This document shows positions 1-7,377 of a stretch of 64,000 nucleotides of DNA, piece by piece. Positions within the stretch are counted from its first letter, which is position 1; every line of letters begins with the position of its first letter. The DNA comes from Myxococcales bacterium (lineage in GTDB: Bacteria > Myxococcota_A > Polyangia > Polyangiales > JAFGIB01). The notes beneath the pieces were generated by a model. It saw only the letters and a list, made by a program, of their open reading frames with translations, ran no database searches and was not told the DNA's origin. Position numbers and translations under genes: made by a program. The stretch is from contig JAOUOP010000039.1 of the NCBI GenBank assembly GCA_029880325.1, forward strand, positions 1 to 64,000. The letters run 5' to 3'.

Positions 1-71
1 AGCAATGCCCGCGTCATCACGCCAACCGGTGTCTTCTCCACGAATCGATCGAAGATCTCGGCCATCAACAT
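1..71 (-). CDS. IS4-family transposase, N-terminal fragment cut by window edge
   Basis: Read from an ATG at 71 leftwards, the first 23 codons give a peptide starting MLMAEIFDRFVEKTPVGVM, which resembles the conserved N-terminus of IS4-type DDE transposases (an F-x-R-F-V-E-x-x-P-x-x-V-M pattern). The gene runs off the left end of the window, so the catalytic DDE residues cannot be seen and it is not possible to say whether the element is intact. A second in-frame ATG lies at 65. The element lies next to a low-GC block of glycan genes, consistent with transposition having shaped this end. The family call rests on pattern recall of a short peptide, hence moderate confidence. Confidence 0.5.
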   Translation of the reverse strand, partial: MLMAEIFDRFVEKTPVGVMTRAL

Positions 72-178
72 ACCCTCTGGCTACGAGAGGCGGATCCGAG
101 ACGACAACTTTTCTACAATGAATTCAACATGTTGCCACCTTGAAAGGGCTGCCTTCACCAACCTATATAGGGAACACC

Positions 179-1285
179 TCACCCAACCACTACGTCTTCG
201 ACCACCTTGATATATCTCTCGACAGGCCACTCCTCGGCGGTAGCTCGAGCACACCGACCAAGTTCTTCACGGTACCCCACGTCCTTCGCGAGCCGCCCCA
301 TCGCGGTCGCAAGCTGCTCGGTAGAGCACAGAGTCGGCAGAATTTCGCCATTTACGCCGTGAACCACGCGATCCACGATCGCCCCGCACGCCTCCGTACC
401 AATCACGGGGACCCCCCGTGCCATGGCCTCAACGACAACTACACCATAGGGCTCGAGGCTCCTCGCTGGATGTACTAGGCACCCGATTCTTGTAGTCAAA
501 TGTTCGAGCAAAACCTCATTGGCCACTGCACCCATAAAGTTGACGCGATCTTTCAATCGAAGTCCTGAAGCAAGTTCTTCCAGGCTTCGCCGTTCGGGGC
601 CAGTCCCAATCACATCGAGTCCCACATCTTCTGGAAGCAACGCCAGTGCTCGAATCGCCCGGTCAAACCCCTTATAGGACACGAGCCGACCCGCGCAGAG
701 AAAACGACAGGCTTCACCCTTGTCCGAACGAAGCGACGAAGACTTGGGCAATACGACTGGGTAAGGCAGATTGACGAGCTTCGCCTCATCGACCCCCATT
801 TCCTGAAGCACCCGAAGCGCCAAATTGCCGGTCCCCAGTATCGCTCGCGCCGCACCAAGAATCGGCCTTAGGGCGACGTTTCTCACTCGATGCCGAGTGC
901 TCGAACCGTTGGCAGGCGTGTCCGTCCAAATGGCGAACTCCCTTCGCTCCAGCGAGAGGATCAAAAGAATGCACTTACGAATTGGCCCGCTCCATCCGCA
1001 GCTAATCACAAAGACATCTGGACTACGTCGCAGATTGGCGACCAGACGACATGCCGTGGAAGGCGTCAACCTGCGAACCCACTCGTACTCATCGATGCGA
1101 GCAAGCCAAGGAACAAGCCCTCTCTCCGTAGCATCGAAGTAAAGACTGAATGAGGACCCGAAATGCTGGCGCAAGCCCTTGTAGAACTCCCAATTGTATG
1201 GAGCAGGATCCACCGCGAGCCAAACCACTGGGCGAGAGGGCGTGGCCGTATCCTCCCTTGGTCTTGAGTTGAACATGAGCTTCAC
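179..1285 (-). CDS. Glycosyltransferase family 4 (GT-B fold)
   Basis: This 368-residue protein has the length of a two-Rossmann-domain GT-B glycosyltransferase. The C-terminal donor-binding half carries the GT4 signature at about residues 275-300: an EPYGVVVVEAMARGVPVIG stretch with two glutamates spaced as in the EX7E motif, followed by a G-A-I-V segment. Residues 190-240 contain the usual GRLVSYKGFDRAIRA and GTGPERRSLEELA strands. It probably transfers a nucleotide-activated sugar onto a surface glycan on the cytoplasmic face of the membrane; donor and acceptor cannot be read from sequence. The start at 1285 is the first ATG, and a second ATG at 1276 is equally possible. It stands alone on the minus strand between the transposase fragment and the plus-strand fucosyltransferase. 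Base composition is lower in GC than the polysaccharide genes further right. Confidence 0.85.
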   Translation of the reverse strand: MKLMFNSRPREDTATPSRPVVWLAVDPAPYNWEFYKGLRQHFGSSFSLYFDATERGLVPWLARIDEYEWVRRLTPSTACRLVANLRRSPDVFVISCGWSGPIRKCILLILSLERREFAIWTDTPANGSSTRHRVRNVALRPILGAARAILGTGNLALRVLQEMGVDEAKLVNLPYPVVLPKSSSLRSDKGEACRFLCAGRLVSYKGFDRAIRALALLPEDVGLDVIGTGPERRSLEELASGLRLKDRVNFMGAVANEVLLEHLTTRIGCLVHPARSLEPYGVVVVEAMARGVPVIGTEACGAIVDRVVHGVNGEILPTLCSTEQLATAMGRLAKDVGYREELGRCARATAEEWPVERYIKVVEDVVVG

Positions 1286-1520
1286 AGAGACAGCGTCAAG
1301 CTCCTACCAGGGCGCTCAACGAATCCAACCTCGACCGCATGGAAGAGCTATCATGCGCCAGGCTAGCCCACGCATCGCCGTCCATGCAGATGCTAAAGCA
1401 AATTCCGCACGCTCGTCTATATGCAACGCAGGCTGCGCCAAGTGCAGCCCTTGACAATTCACCAACATCCAGCCGACATCTCAACTGTCAATGCCTCAGA
1501 TCTTTGGGGGAATCGCGCCC

Positions 1521-2393
1521 GTGATCATTGTGAAAGTATACGGCGGCCTGGGCAACCAAATGTTCCAGTACGCTGCAGGCAGGCGGCTCGCTCTGCACCA
1601 CGACGTACGCCTAAAATTGGATCTTTCATGGTTCCCGAAGCAGCGACTCCGAAGCTACGGCTTGACTGCCTTCCAGATCCAGGCCGATGTGGCCTCCCCA
1701 AGTGAAATTGAACGTCTCGCAGGCTCCGAGGACGCCCGTGCCGTGCGATTTCTTCGTCGAGTGCTGGGCCGTCCTCGACAGCGCCCCCCATCGCACTACT
1801 CCGAAGTAAACTACGACTTCGACCCGTCCGTACTCAATTTGCCGAGCAGCTCCTACCTCGACGGATACTGGCAAAATGAACGCTACTTCGAAGACCAAGC
1901 ACTCCAAGTACGCAAGGATTTCGAACTCAACATCCCCCTCTCCGAACGTAGCCTCCGATTCGCAGAAGAGATTGCGAATTCCTCTTCAATCGGCATCCAC
2001 ATTCGGCGCGGCGACTATGTCTCCAGCCAAAAGACTCAAGATTTTCATGGAGTATGCGGAGCTGACTACTACCATCGAGCCCTTGAACTCGTCCTGGGTA
2101 CTACGACCGAGCCTCACCTATTCGTATTTTCGGACGATCCCACCTGGGCGAGAACCTTGAATTTCGGCCATCGGACAACCATCGTCAGCAGCCACGAACC
2201 CAGCCGAGATTTTGAAGAACTCTGGTTACTTAGCCGCTGCAACCATCATGTAATCTCCAACAGTTCGTTTTCCTGGTGGGCGGCATGGCTAGCACCGCAC
2301 GATGACGCCCGTACATGCGCTCCCCGATTGTGGTTTCAAGATCCAAGCCTCGCTCCGTTCACACCAATACCCTCTCGATGGCGGCGCACCTAG
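1521..2393 (+). CDS. Alpha-1,2-fucosyltransferase (GT11)
   Basis: This GT11-family protein transfers L-fucose from GDP-fucose to the 2-position of galactose or another acceptor. Three hallmarks are visible: the N-terminal VYGGLGNQMFQYAAGRRLA motif, the central GIHIRRGDYV motif (about residue 165, the GDP-fucose-binding HxRRxD loop) and the C-terminal SNSSFSWWAAWL motif. I prefer the GTG at 1521, because a GGGGGA ribosome-binding site lies nine bases upstream and it puts the conserved motif right at the N-terminus, as in homologues. An ATG at 1491 would add ten residues. A perfect TTGACA sits at 1451-1456, but no good -10 follows at the right distance. The genes for its donor sugar, fcl and gmd, are in this window at 24.97-26.95 kb, so a working supply route is likely. 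GC content is about 54-57%, well below the right-hand locus. Confidence 0.9.
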   Translation: MIIVKVYGGLGNQMFQYAAGRRLALHHDVRLKLDLSWFPKQRLRSYGLTAFQIQADVASPSEIERLAGSEDARAVRFLRRVLGRPRQRPPSHYSEVNYDFDPSVLNLPSSSYLDGYWQNERYFEDQALQVRKDFELNIPLSERSLRFAEEIANSSSIGIHIRRGDYVSSQKTQDFHGVCGADYYHRALELVLGTTTEPHLFVFSDDPTWARTLNFGHRTTIVSSHEPSRDFEELWLLSRCNHHVISNSSFSWWAAWLAPHDDARTCAPRLWFQDPSLAPFTPIPSRWRRT

Positions 2394-2620
2394 AAGTAGT
2401 AGTGTCGACGGTCGCCTGCTCGGCCCAATCCATCGACAGCAGCCGGGCCTACGGACTGCAGCGTCCTGTTCAACAATCGCGAAGCACCATGCTCCAAATC
2501 CTTCGCGTCGCACGCCACCGAGTTCAGCCTTCACGGTTCCGCGACATCCTCACCCAGCACCACTCACACTTGGCCGGCAAGGGCGACTACGGTAGTAAAT
2601 AGTCTCGTACGCGAAGCCTC

Positions 2621-3280
2621 ATGAATCACGGAAGCAATCGTTACCCCCCCACGGGGCCAGAACTGCTTGTGCAATACGGCTGCGGACTTGTTGCACCCAC
2701 ATCTTGGCTAAATTTTGATGCCTCCCCGACCCTTCGTTTCGAGCGTGTCCCAGTTCTCGGTCGACTGTACAAGCGCAACGAGCATCGGTTTCCCGACAAC
2801 GTGCGCTTCGGCAATATCCTTCACGCGCCGCTCGTACCCGAAGGGAGCGCCCGTGCCATCTACGCGTCACATGTCCTAGAGCACCTATCCCTAAGCGATC
2901 TACGGATCGCCCTTCAACATACTCGCTTCATGCTGCGCCCGGGAGGAACCTTTCGCTTGGTCGTACCGGATCTCCGGCACATGGCCTCCGAATACCTCGC
3001 TTCCGCGGCTCCCGAGGCCGCAATCGAGTTCGTGCGAGCCACCGGCATGGGCCGAGAGTCCCGCCCCAGGAGTCTCTACGGGAAGCTTCGGGACCTGCTC
3101 GGAAATGTACCACACCTCTGGATGTGGGATGCAGAGTCCCTAACCGTTGAGCTAAAGCACGCCGGTTTCCCACTTGTGCAGCAGAAGAGCTACGGGAATT
3201 GGTCCGACCCCAGGTTCGCTGACGTCGAGGTAGAGGACCGACTCAACTCTGCCTTCGCGCTGGAGGCGAGTTGCAGCTAG
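2621..3280 (+). CDS. Class I SAM-dependent methyltransferase
   Basis: This 219-residue protein has the pattern of small Methyltransf_11-type enzymes. It carries a nucleotide-binding first strand with a glycine pair (QYGCG, residues 18-22), an acidic second strand (LNFDASP), the IYASHVLEHLS motif around residue 87 and the LRPGGTFRLVVPDL strand around residues 107-120. HVLEHL and LRPGG are typical of methyltransferases encoded among O-antigen and capsule genes. It probably methylates a sugar or lipid-linked glycan, but the substrate cannot be inferred. It lies 228 bp after the fucosyltransferase on the same strand. No clear gene occupies that gap, although short frames there stay open, so a decayed gene cannot be excluded. 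Confidence 0.75.
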   Translation: MNHGSNRYPPTGPELLVQYGCGLVAPTSWLNFDASPTLRFERVPVLGRLYKRNEHRFPDNVRFGNILHAPLVPEGSARAIYASHVLEHLSLSDLRIALQHTRFMLRPGGTFRLVVPDLRHMASEYLASAAPEAAIEFVRATGMGRESRPRSLYGKLRDLLGNVPHLWMWDAESLTVELKHAGFPLVQQKSYGNWSDPRFADVEVEDRLNSAFALEASCS

Positions 3281-3354
3281 CTCTTCTGGAACCGGCGAAG
3301 TCCTGGCCTCAGATCTGCCAGAGGAACGAGAATTTCAAGGCGTGGCAGGCGTAG

Positions 3355-4044
3355 CTACTCGCTCGACAAGCCTGGCGCAAAATAGATAGCGGTATCCGAC
3401 ACGCCATTACTGGTCCAATAGCAGCGCCAGTCGCGGGTTTGATCATGGAAATCCCCCCAGACGCCGTTGAGCGGATCAGCACAAGCTCCCACAGAGGCTG
3501 GAGACCTTGTAGCCCTTGGGAGAAACCAATTGGAGTTGTCCACGACGATGAGTCCACCGGGGCGGATGCGACCGATCGCCCAAGTCGCGCAGTGTTCTCG
3601 TGCTTGCCCGTCGACAAGAATCAGATCGGCGAACCCACTTAGCGCCTCACTGGCGTGCGACAAATAGCTGGTGGGCTCCACATGAGCTAGGAAATATTCC
3701 ACATTGCCCAGCCGCATCACCTCAAGCCGATCGCTGACATGAGAGTACCATTCAGCATCATGTTCGGTACTAATCACTCGACGCGCGCGCTCCGCAAACC
3801 ACAATGTCGAACGCCCAGAGCCGAATTCGACAACCGTGTCGTTCCGCGAGATCCACTCATCAAGAAACTCAACAGCGGACTTCGTTAACCAGGGAGCTGA
3901 CGGGTTGAATTTCTCGTACAGCCCGACTCTTAGGCGGTCGACCACGTAGCGCGGCGTCCAGTGTGCGCCTGGCCACGGAATTCTCCACTTACGCGGTGTC
4001 GGGGCTACTCGAGTTGGCACCGCATTCCCATTGGTTCGTCGCAT
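3355..4044 (-). CDS. Class I SAM-dependent methyltransferase
   Basis: This 229-residue protein has a clear SAM-binding core: DTVVEFGSGRSTLWFA (motif I, E-F-G-S-G-R-S), VISTEHDAEWY (acidic loop), FADLILVDGQAREHC (post-II) and RPGGLIVVDNSNWF. The last two, with aspartates in LILVDG and VVDN, resemble the TylF/O-methyltransferase-like group that uses a metal-assisted acidic pocket. I chose the ATG at 4044 because the codons upstream look non-coding, although the frame stays open to 4179. Its 5' side adjoins a short out-of-frame segment (4157-4393) that overlaps the preceding glycosyltransferase stop, so the original gene may have been longer and frameshifted. It belongs to a minus-strand pair with the GT2 gene upstream. 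Confidence 0.75.
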   Translation of the reverse strand: MRRTNGNAVPTRVAPTPRKWRIPWPGAHWTPRYVVDRLRVGLYEKFNPSAPWLTKSAVEFLDEWISRNDTVVEFGSGRSTLWFAERARRVISTEHDAEWYSHVSDRLEVMRLGNVEYFLAHVEPTSYLSHASEALSGFADLILVDGQAREHCATWAIGRIRPGGLIVVDNSNWFLPRATRSPASVGACADPLNGVWGDFHDQTRDWRCYWTSNGVSDTAIYFAPGLSSE

Positions 4045-4156
4045 AGTCGTCGTGGTTGGTGCGTTCCCACTCTCCAAGGATCGCCCCGGAGAACGGGCCT
4101 CTGTCGCGCGAAAAACTACCATCGGTGACGGTCCGAGTGCCCGCACCACGAACTCA

Positions 4157-4393
4157 TCATGGTTCGGTGACCCGAACAATCACACGATAATGGCCGTTTT
4201 CGACAAGTTCCGTCAAGGACAGGACGTCTCCACCTTCGTGAGACCTGCTGTCGAGTCTGAGCACCGAGGCGATTCGATCGCCCAATGTGCTCCCGGCATA
4301 GAAGTTAGAGTATACACGCCTTAGCCGATGCCTCTGTACGCTCCATGATCCGCAACTCAATTGACGTCTGCCGAGCGAGATCGAATCACTCAT
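4157..4393 (-). other. Short open frame overlapping GT2 stop; possible 5' part of a frameshifted methyltransferase gene
   Basis: An ATG at 4393 overlaps the TGA stop of the upstream glycosyltransferase in an ATGAGTGA arrangement, the usual mark of translational coupling. The frame runs 78 codons and stops at 4157, one frame away from the methyltransferase frame that is open from 4179 downward. The predicted peptide (ending TELVENGHYRVIVRVTEP) has a protein-like mix of charged and hydrophobic residues but matches nothing I recognise. It could be a true small gene, the front of a gene split by one frameshift, or chance. Confidence 0.25.
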
Positions 4394-5297
4394 TTCGAGC
4401 CTTCAGACTCAAGAGCGTCGCACTACGGATAGCATCAATTAAGGCAAGGGCTGACACTTTTGGGTCCACTGCCGCCACGGACATTGCGGCACGAAGCACG
4501 TCGGGCGCGGCGCGCCAACCTCGCTCAGTTGCCAGGCGCCTCGCGTGTCGCAGCAAGACGAATCGAGAAAGTTTCGTCTCCAAGCCATATACACGATCCG
4601 ACACCGCGGGATCTGTTAACGCGAACCGAAGCACCGCTAGTTCGAACTGCTTCATGAAGTCCAGACTCCGCTTTGGACCATCCGGAAGCGCAAACCGAAC
4701 CATAGGCTCGTTGCTGATGAAGAACCTAAACCTTGCGGCAAGCCGGAGCCAGAGTGCCCAGTCTTCTGCGAATGGAATACCAGGCGGAAACCATGGACTA
4801 GCTACCGCGTCCAAGTACGCACGCCGGACAACGGCGGAGCTCGTGACAACAAAATTTCCGTAGAGCAGCAATCGCTTGAATGCGTCACCCTCGAACCGAA
4901 GCTTCCCCCGCTGGGCAACCATCCCTGAGGGGGCTACGTACTCCGCTGCGCAGCCCGTTAAGCCCAAGTCCTCTTGAGCCTCCATGACTCGCAACTGGGC
5001 TTCGAGTTTGTCACAACGCCATGTATCGTCGGCATCAAGAAAGGCAACGTACTTCCCGGAGCTATTTTGAATCCCGACATTCCGGGCAACACTCACCCCC
5101 ATGTTTCGCTGCCGGATTACGCGAATCGGCCCCCGGATCCCCTCGAGTGCTGCGCGAACATCGGCAGTAGATCCGTCATCCACCACGATGATCTCATGCG
5201 CTTCCCAGCTTTGTGCAAGAACGCTCTCCAGCGCCCGGCGCAACGGGACGACGTCGTTGTACACAGGTATTATGACACTCGCGGTTGCATCACTCAT
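4386..5297 (-). CDS. Glycosyltransferase family 2 (GT-A fold)
   Basis: This 303-residue inverting glycosyltransferase starts with the typical GT2 strand ASVIIPVYNDVVPLRRALES. Next come HEIIVVDDGSTAD (nucleotide-binding aspartates), NVGIQNSSGKYVAFLDADDTW (the DxD-containing AFLDADD metal site, about residue 95) and a PFAEDWALWLRL segment that supplies the catalytic-base region (ED). The start is the ATG at 5297, because this places the first beta strand at the N-terminus; the frame is open to 5405 but those residues do not look like GT2. It probably adds a sugar to a surface polysaccharide on the cytoplasmic face. The sugar is unknown. The stop overlaps a downstream ATG by a few bases, suggesting an operon with the methyltransferase. 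Confidence 0.85.
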   Translation of the reverse strand: MSDATASVIIPVYNDVVPLRRALESVLAQSWEAHEIIVVDDGSTADVRAALEGIRGPIRVIRQRNMGVSVARNVGIQNSSGKYVAFLDADDTWRCDKLEAQLRVMEAQEDLGLTGCAAEYVAPSGMVAQRGKLRFEGDAFKRLLLYGNFVVTSSAVVRRAYLDAVASPWFPPGIPFAEDWALWLRLAARFRFFISNEPMVRFALPDGPKRSLDFMKQFELAVLRFALTDPAVSDRVYGLETKLSRFVLLRHARRLATERGWRAAPDVLRAAMSVAAVDPKVSALALIDAIRSATLLSLKARNE

Positions 5298-5944
5298 GTG
5301 CTTTTTTTCACCGAGGCCTACGACCTGGAGGTTCGTCTCATCACCGAAAGCCCACACACAAGGGACAGCAGCTTGAACTCGGACGGGCGCCTTTCGTTTG
5401 AACACACAGGCTGCCCAACACGAACACCCGGCTAGCCTCTACGTTTCTCTAGTATCACATGCTCTGTATTGGAGCAGATTCCCGACTTCTCTTACGGATG
5501 CAGGTCGTCGTCCACACAAAGTTGAGAATCTCGGTCAGACCCCGCGGGGCCAAACGGCCCCTCGTGGCCTAACCGGGCGGCGCTGCACTAAGTCAACTGT
5601 CACCTTGCCTCTCTGATCAGCGGAGTCACGTGAAGAAAAGTAACATGGCCCTCTCCGCCACCAAGAAGATGATCTGATTCGATGGTTAGCGGCGTCTTTG
5701 ACGGATTCCACTACTCGCATCCGTAGTCAAGCGCCTAGATGCGAGTATGATAGGACGCAGTACATGCCAAAGCCCATGATGCGCCGTAGGTTCCTATACG
5801 ATCCGGATCCAAATGCTCCGAACACCACGCTTCAGTCGTACGTCTGAAACATCGGCGCCGATCGATGCACTGGCCGCGCCGTGAATTCGCCCAGCCTAAC
5901 GGGGCTGGATCAGCCGTCGCTTGAAACTCCGTAGCACCAAAAGC
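5298..5944. other. Intergenic region without a recognisable gene (about 650 bp)
   Basis: No reading frame here has coding character. The stretch separates two divergently transcribed glycan genes (GT2 on minus, FkbM methyltransferase on plus). It contains a strong inverted repeat at 5712-5747 and a TATGAT hexamer at 5746-5751 that could serve as a -10, though without a convincing -35. The lower GC and lack of genes suit an acquired, partly decayed segment. Confidence 0.5.
5712..5747. repeat. Inverted repeat, 10-bp perfect arms, 16-nt loop
   Basis: TACTCGCATC at 5712-5721 is perfectly complementary to GATGCGAGTA at 5738-5747. It lies in the gene-free gap between divergent genes and partly overlaps a TATGAT hexamer, so it could be an operator, a hairpin in a transcript, or the end of a decayed mobile element. 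It has no T-run and so is not a typical terminator. Confidence 0.6.
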
Positions 5945-6787
5945 ATGAAAAAACGCATCGAAAGCCTAAAAGGAACAGTCCGTCTGTCCATTGCACGGGT
6001 CTCGGCCAATCCGATGGCCCAAGCCCTGATGGGGCGACTGGCTAACAACTTGCAATTCTATATGGGCATAGGATCCGGAGGAACACCAGATGCTAGCGGA
6101 GAGGGCATTCTTTTCGACTTACTGCTCTCACGACGCTCACCACCCTACTGCATTATTGATGCAGGCGCGAACATCGGCCAGTTCGCCAGTCTGGCCCTCC
6201 GCTTCCTAGGAGAGGGGAGTTCCACGATCCATTGCTTTGAGCCGTCGCAAAGTGCGTATTCGGTCCTTCAAGAGAAGCTGGGCACCCACGACGGCGTCCT
6301 CGCGAGTCAACTCGCACTAGGACGAGAAAATGCCTCCCGAACACTCTTCTACGACCGACCTGGCTCGACGCTTGCGTCGCTGACAAAACGCAACCTCGAC
6401 TTTCTCGGCATCGAATTTAGCGGCTCAGAGCAAGTCAGAACAGAAAGTCTCGGCAGCTATTGCAATCGATTGAAGATTCCATCGGTTGATCTGCTCAAAA
6501 TCGACGTTGAGGGACATGAGTTGGACGTTCTTGCAGGAGCCGAGGAACTGATTCTCGGAGGCAAGATCGCGATGGTCAGCTTTGAGTTCGGAGGCTGCAA
6601 CATCTCAACTCGAACATTCTTCCAGGACTTCTACAGCTTTTTTAGCCGGACCGACATGCGGCTCTACCGAATCACACCGGGATCTACCCTTGTACCAATC
6701 GACCAGTACCGGGAAGAGTTGGAGCAGTTCAGGACGACCAATTTCGTCGCGTTATCGAGGTCACTTATTGGGGATCCAAGTGCTTAG
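5945..6787 (+). CDS. FkbM-family SAM-dependent methyltransferase
   Basis: This 280-residue protein carries the FkbM signatures in order: YCIIDAGANIGQFASLALRF (SAM-binding motif I, D-A-G-A-N-I-G), TIHCFEPSQSAYSVLQEKL (the FEP motif), the LASLTKRN region, and VDLLKIDVEGHELDVLAGAEEL (LKIDVEGxE, about residue 190). Family members O-methylate sugars or other hydroxyls and are common in O-antigen and exopolysaccharide loci. I chose the ATG at 5945; a TTG at 5921 would add eight residues. A long gene-poor gap follows, so it may be the last gene of its transcript. The donor is SAM; the acceptor glycan is unknown. Confidence 0.85.
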   Translation: MKKRIESLKGTVRLSIARVSANPMAQALMGRLANNLQFYMGIGSGGTPDASGEGILFDLLLSRRSPPYCIIDAGANIGQFASLALRFLGEGSSTIHCFEPSQSAYSVLQEKLGTHDGVLASQLALGRENASRTLFYDRPGSTLASLTKRNLDFLGIEFSGSEQVRTESLGSYCNRLKIPSVDLLKIDVEGHELDVLAGAEELILGGKIAMVSFEFGGCNISTRTFFQDFYSFFSRTDMRLYRITPGSTLVPIDQYREELEQFRTTNFVALSRSLIGDPSA

Positions 6788-7377
6788 TCGAATGGGCAAA
6801 ATGCACATGCTCCGTAAGCCCTCGGCGAATGACGGTCTTGTGCCACGCTTGAAGGGCTTGAAGCTGTGATCCGTGGGCTTCGGAGGTACGCGCGGGGGAT
6901 CAGCAAGTGCTGCCTGTCGACGGATCCCGGCACGGCGGCCTCGCTTCGAGGGCGAGGTCGACTTGGGCAGCTTGCAGGACGCGAACACGATGGCTTCAGC
7001 CGCGGCACCGCCGCCGCCGGCGAAGGATGCGGATGTTGTAGCGGACGAAGACCACGGCTGGTGAATGTCGAACAGCCCGCGTGGCCCAAGAGTCGAGTCC
7101 TGGAACTCGCTCCCTGCAATTGGAAGCAGACCCGACAGCAGCCCGACACCGAGCAGCGGCTGGCCGACAATCTCTTCCGGCGCACGATCCTCGGGCTCGA
7201 CGCAATCCATTCCCCGTAAGCGTAGGCCGCTGCCCCTCCCAGGGGAAGATCTGCTGGGATCCACACCCGAACGATTCGTTTGAGCCGGAGGGCCGGCAAG
7301 ACTACCATTCAGCCTCGCTGACGACAAAACGTTGCGACGCAACACGAGGGCCGTCCGAACAAGACCCCAATCCTGTC
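6788..7377. other. Intergenic region without a supported gene (about 590 bp)
   Basis: Several frames stay open on both strands but none gives a protein I recognise. The longest minus-strand frames overlap each other and are proline- and serine-rich, as expected of shadows in GC-rich DNA. The frame of the downstream enzyme is also open back to 7081, but that part lacks coding character. The 15-mer at 6813-6827 recurs at 9630-9644 beyond the sulfatase-fold gene. Confidence 0.45.

Noticed and set aside
1451..1479. TTGACA at 1451-1456 as a promoter for the fucosyltransferase
   Set aside because: The -35 is perfect but the hexamer at 17-bp spacing (CGACAT) is a poor -10, so it is not listed as a feature.
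6761..7345. Two overlapping minus-strand frames of 174 and 194 codons before the sulfatase-fold gene
   Set aside because: Low-complexity Pro/Ser/Arg composition, no recognisable domain, mutual overlap in different frames; consistent with random open frames in GC-rich DNA.
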